This document shows, one piece after another, positions 61,014-64,000 of a DNA stretch of 64,000 bases. A program made the position numbers and the translations under genes. How positions within the stretch are numbered: position 1 is the first letter of the stretch; every line of letters begins with the position of its first letter. Source of the stretch: JAVVSK01 sp036654235 (lineage in GTDB: Bacteria > Bacillota > Clostridia > Christensenellales > CAG-138); assembly GCA_036654235.1 (NCBI GenBank), contig JAVVSK010000006.1:39871-103870 (forward strand), written 5' to 3'. The notes under the pieces are model-generated. The model saw only the letters and a program-made list of their open reading frames with translations. It made no database searches and had not been told where the DNA came from.

Positions 61014-62483
61014 TTACTTTTTGCGCTCAGAGGTGTTTTTTACACGTTCCCAGTAAACATCCATCTCGTTGAGACTCATTTTTTCGAGCGAAAGGCTGTC
61101 TTTTAGAATAGCGGCTTCCATTTTGGAAAACCTTTTTACGAACTTATCGACAGCGTCGCCAAGGGCGAGTTCCGGATCAATTTTTAAAAGGCGCGAAACA
61201 TTTACTACTGAAAAGAGAAGATCGCCCAACTCGCTTTTTATTCGCTCATCGCCTTCGTTTCCCTCAATAGCGGAAAAAAGTTCGTTCGCTTCCTCACCGA
61301 TTTTAAAGTAGGCATCTTTTGCATTGTTCCAATCGAAGCCTATACGAGAGGCACGTTTTTGAATTTTTGCGGCGCGCATAAGCGAAGGAAAACTTTTCGG
61401 AACGGCATTTAGTGTATCGGTAACCGTTTTCTGCGCTTTTTCGCTTTGCTTTAATAGTTCCCAGTTTTTTAGGACTTCATTCGAATTTGCAACCGAAACA
61501 TCCGCAAAAACATGAGGATGACGGTATATGAGCTTTTTAACAATGCCTGTTGTAACGTCGAGCATGTCAAAATTCGAATGTTCAGCTTCAATCTGTGCAT
61601 GAAAAACAATCTGAAGGAGTAAATCTCCGAGTTCCTCAAGAAGAGCTTCAACGTCATTTTCACGGATCGCATCGACCACCTCATAGGATTCCTCAATGAG
61701 CGCCGGAATAAGGCTAAGATGCGTCTGTTCGCGGTCCCAGGGGCATCCGCCGTCGCCTCTTAGGCGAGTCATGATCTTTTTCAAATCCTGAAGATCGTTT
61801 TTAACCGTAAAAAGATAATCGGAAGCCTTAGCGAGAACTACGGATGAGGCGGAATATGACGGCTGCCTATCGAGTTCGTAAAGCCGAATCTTCTCCGAAA
61901 AATATTCTCCTGACTCATCCATATCTGAAAAAACGATAAAGTCGTCGTCATCTATAAAGAGAGATAGGGCGAGTTTAAGCTCGCCGGCTGTTATTTGCGT
62001 ATCAACTTCGGAAAAAGCGACAGGAAAATGAAGATCAATGGTTTCGGGTATATCGTGAGCCGAATATACGGCGCATGATGAAAATTGCACGGAATTTTCT
62101 TTTAGACCGGCAGCAGCTTCGGCGAAGCCCGCGGATGGCAGGAGTATGAATTCGGCGAATTGACCTCCCAACTCGTTAAATACCGACATAAGCTCGCGTG
62201 AAACGGAGCGACCGAGGACTACGAAAACGCAATCTGTATTTCGTTCGATTTCGGTTTCCCCTAAGATGCGGAGCGCAATTTTTCGGTTAAGCTCGTCAAA
62301 ATTATCTGAACTTTCATATATGTCGTCCATAGAGACGGCATTTTTAAGCTTATCCAAAAATGCTTTTACGGCAGGATGCGCAAAAGTTTGAACGAAGAGC
62401 ATTTTCGCGCCGGAAATGACCTCGTCTATTGCAAACGTCATATTGTTCTTTGTTGAAATAGGCGCGATAGTTACCGTTTTCAT
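61014..62483 (-). CDS. mazG: MazG nucleotide pyrophosphohydrolase with N-terminal methylase-like domain (YabN type)
   Basis: The 489-residue protein has an N-terminal tetrapyrrole-methylase-like domain (about 1-225), here divergent and without an obvious glycine-rich SAM motif. Two MazG segments follow: GDGGCPWDREQTHLSLIPALIEES-type start near 243 with EExxE metal ligands, and a second helical set (about 380-480, GEEANELFSAIEG). It hydrolyses non-canonical or excess NTPs. Followed by hup, as in Bacillus. Confidence 0.92.
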   Translation of the reverse strand: MKTVTIAPISTKNNMTFAIDEVISGAKMLFVQTFAHPAVKAFLDKLKNAVSMDDIYESSDNFDELNRKIALRILGETEIERNTDCVFVVLGRSVSRELMSVFNELGGQFAEFILLPSAGFAEAAAGLKENSVQFSSCAVYSAHDIPETIDLHFPVAFSEVDTQITAGELKLALSLFIDDDDFIVFSDMDESGEYFSEKIRLYELDRQPSYSASSVVLAKASDYLFTVKNDLQDLKKIMTRLRGDGGCPWDREQTHLSLIPALIEESYEVVDAIRENDVEALLEELGDLLLQIVFHAQIEAEHSNFDMLDVTTGIVKKLIYRHPHVFADVSVANSNEVLKNWELLKQSEKAQKTVTDTLNAVPKSFPSLMRAAKIQKRASRIGFDWNNAKDAYFKIGEEANELFSAIEGNEGDERIKSELGDLLFSVVNVSRLLKIDPELALGDAVDKFVKRFSKMEAAILKDSLSLEKMSLNEMDVYWERVKNTSERKK

Positions 62484-62579
62484 TTTTATGATTATTCCTT
62501 TCGTTTCGCTATAGATTTAAAAAGGGAATTAACCCACACCAACTTTTTTAAAAGTTGATTTTTTTCTACAGCCCTCCTT

Positions 62580-62608
62580 ATTATAATACTGAAAGTATGA
62601 TTTGCCAA
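62580..62608 (-). promoter_or_regulatory. Predicted mazG promoter
   Basis: On the minus strand TTGGCA (62608-62603) and a perfect TATAAT (62585-62580) are 17 bases apart. The leader of about 90 bases contains an AACTTTT/AAAAGTT hairpin. Confidence 0.75.
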
Positions 62609-62696
62609 CGTTTAAAGTAGCATAAAGATAGCAATGACAATTATTTTTTTTAGTGAATAGAGGAAAGCGGAGGCTATTGCCATAAAGCAAAACGAC

Positions 62697-62725
62697 TTGC
62701 CAATGTAAAAAAATAGAGTTATGCT
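62697..62725 (+). promoter_or_regulatory. Predicted murI promoter
   Basis: TTGCCA (62697-62702) and TATGCT (62720-62725) are 17 bases apart. The site is divergent to the mazG promoter. Confidence 0.6.
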
Positions 62726-62763
62726 TTTATTTATGAAAGAATGTATTTTTTGGAGGCTGTAGT

Positions 62764-63549
62764 ATGGATGAGCGTCCTGTGGGCATATTCGATTCGGGTT
62801 TCGGCGGTGTAAGCGTCTTGCGCGAAGCCGTAAGACTTTTGAACAAGGAAAACTATATATATTTTGGTGATAATGCAAACGCACCGTATGGGGATAAGAA
62901 CGAGGAGGAAATTGCGTCGCTTGCGTTAACTTGCGCCGATTTTTTGATGCAGCGCGGGATAAAAGCTATGTTGCTTGCATGTAATACGGCGACGGGAACA
63001 GCTATTCGCGCAATTCGCGAAAGACTTTCAATTCCGGTTGTCAGTATTGAGCCGGCGATTAAACCGGCTTCGGAAGCGTCGGATGGAACGGTATTAATGC
63101 TCGCGACGCGCGCGACGACCGAAATGGAACGATATAAAAAACTTAAATCGCGAATGCGGAATCCGGAGAGAATAATAGATGTTCCGTGTCATGGACTTGT
63201 CGAAAGAATAGAAAGCGGGGTTTTTGGTATTCTTGAGTATGACGATATACTGGATAAACTTATAGGGCGGTATAAAGGTAGAAAAATAGACGGATTGGTT
63301 CTTGGATGCACTCATTATGTATTTATAAAAGATGCAATAAAACAGTATGTGGATAAGAGTTTCACGGGGAAACGCATTTTTTACGACGGAAACGAGGCGA
63401 CTGTTAAACAGCTTAAACGAGTTTTGAACGCGAATGGACTGGAAAACGACAACGGAAGCGCGAATGTAACGTTTTTTTCGAGTGCGGAGATGAATAGAGT
63501 CGAGCCCTTGTTCGATATGCTGCTTAAAACCGGGGGTCCATTGATTTGA
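62764..63549 (+). CDS. murI: Glutamate racemase
   Basis: The 261-residue enzyme makes D-glutamate for peptidoglycan. GIFDSGFGGVSVLRE is at 8-21, and the two catalytic cysteines are C73 (LACNTAT) and C182 (GCTHYVF, with H184). TTTTTTGGAGG precedes the start. Typical length. Confidence 0.96.
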   Translation: MDERPVGIFDSGFGGVSVLREAVRLLNKENYIYFGDNANAPYGDKNEEEIASLALTCADFLMQRGIKAMLLACNTATGTAIRAIRERLSIPVVSIEPAIKPASEASDGTVLMLATRATTEMERYKKLKSRMRNPERIIDVPCHGLVERIESGVFGILEYDDILDKLIGRYKGRKIDGLVLGCTHYVFIKDAIKQYVDKSFTGKRIFYDGNEATVKQLKRVLNANGLENDNGSANVTFFSSAEMNRVEPLFDMLLKTGGPLI

Positions 63550-63775
63550 TAGTTTTATAATAGAATTAAAGAGAACTCGGGGTCGAAAAAAGGGGAAAAA
63601 GCGGGGAAAAAATGAATTATATTATTATATTTTAATAAATGGAATTTTACATAATTTTCTATACGATAAAAAACCACAAGATGCGGTGGAGAGAGGAGGG
63701 CGAGACTACTATATACTGTGGTTAAAGGGGAAAAGAGGGGAAAAAGAAGGATGCGAAAAAACCTGAAAAAAAGTG

Positions 63776-63804
63776 TTGACAATCATTGAAAACAGAGCTA
63801 TACT
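63776..63804 (+). promoter_or_regulatory. rRNA operon promoter
   Basis: A perfect TTGACA (63776-63781) and TATACT (63799-63804) are 17 bases apart, just before an rRNA-type leader. Confidence 0.88.
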
Positions 63805-63810
63805 ATCAAA

Positions 63811-64000
63811 GCTGTCTCGCCGCGGGAAACAAACGCCCGGCAAACGGAGAAACGAGAAGGCAGCGAGCACCTTGAAAACTGTATAGTGAAACAACAAGTA
63901 GCAAGATGTAGCGGAGTGGAAATTAAGAGGGAAACCTTTTAAAAGTAGATGACGTTAAAACAGATTGATGCAAACGCAATGTAATTTTGAGACGACCGGC
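63811..64000 (+). other. Leader of an rRNA operon (16S start not reached)
   Basis: GC-rich hairpin-forming sequence (GCTGTCTCG facing CGAGAAGGCAGC) is followed by CACCTTGAAAACTGTATAGTG near 63869, the boxA-like phrase found before 16S rRNA in many Clostridia. The 16S 5' signature is not present before the window ends. Assignment of the leader is by pattern; the 16S gene itself is inferred. Confidence 0.8.

Noticed and set aside
63811..64000. 16S rRNA gene start
   Set aside because: Only leader-like sequence is present; the conserved 16S 5' signature does not appear before the window ends.
1..64000. tRNA genes, insertion sequences or prophage
   Set aside because: Reading the gaps for T-loop-like sequence, terminal repeats with a transposase, or phage structural genes showed none; this was by eye, so a dedicated search could still find a short tRNA.

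Overview
The window reads as a chromosomal segment of an anaerobic, spore-forming (or recently spore-forming) member of the Firmicutes, most likely class Clostridia. Supporting signs are strong GGAGG ribosome-binding sites, Firmicutes gene order (dprA-topA-trmFO-hslVU; a continuous rpsJ-to-rplQ ribosomal supercluster with secY, adk, map, a KOW protein and infA inside it), a SigK-type sporulation sigma factor, a SleB-type cell-wall hydrolase, PerR with a reverse rubrerythrin, zinc-ligand forms of S14, S4, L36 and L24, and two secreted proteins with type I dockerins. The genus cannot be fixed from this sequence alone. The DNA is moderately AT-rich.

Layout: 1-7.5 kb holds a 5'-truncated comM-like gene, dprA, topA, trmFO, hslV and hslU. 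7.6-10.4 kb has an SH3/SleB lipoprotein and two related small membrane proteins. 10.5-16.7 kb has mutS2, a reading frame joining an IscR-type regulator to an IscS-type cysteine desulfurase, iscU, a TIGR04086-type membrane protein and an OGG-type glycosylase. 16.8-24.3 kb runs on the minus strand: a large dockerin protein with a likely caspase-fold protease domain, about 1 kb of gene-poor and possibly eroded DNA, sigK, gltX and glnS. 24.8-40.8 kb is the ribosomal supercluster behind a structured leader, with a second promoter before rpmJ. 40.9-46.6 kb has an asparaginase, ruvCAB, a coiled-coil protein and proS. 46.7-51.7 kb has a double zinc-ribbon protein, a small Wzz/tyrosine-kinase/PHP-phosphatase operon with no glycosyltransferases, and a second dockerin protein. 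52-59.6 kb has citXG (minus), dnaG, rpoD, a flavin-reductase-like gene, a short comEC (minus), perR and reverse rubrerythrin. 59.8-62.5 kb (minus) has a DUF5131 protein, HU and mazG. murI follows on the plus strand, and the window closes inside the leader of an rRNA operon, before the 16S start.

Most of the region is housekeeping: translation, DNA repair and recombination, DNA uptake (comM, dprA, comEC) and Fe-S assembly. The observations most worth checking are the IscR-IscS reading frame (a real fusion, or a one-base change in an A-run at the gene junction), a perfect 15-bp terminator hairpin whose 3' arm is also the sigK ribosome-binding site, a PerR-type regulator behind a Fur-type operator, the predicted dockerin-linked cysteine protease, an orphan citXG, and a perfect 26-bp palindrome near 51.8 kb. 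I saw no CRISPR array, intact insertion sequence, prophage or tRNA gene.
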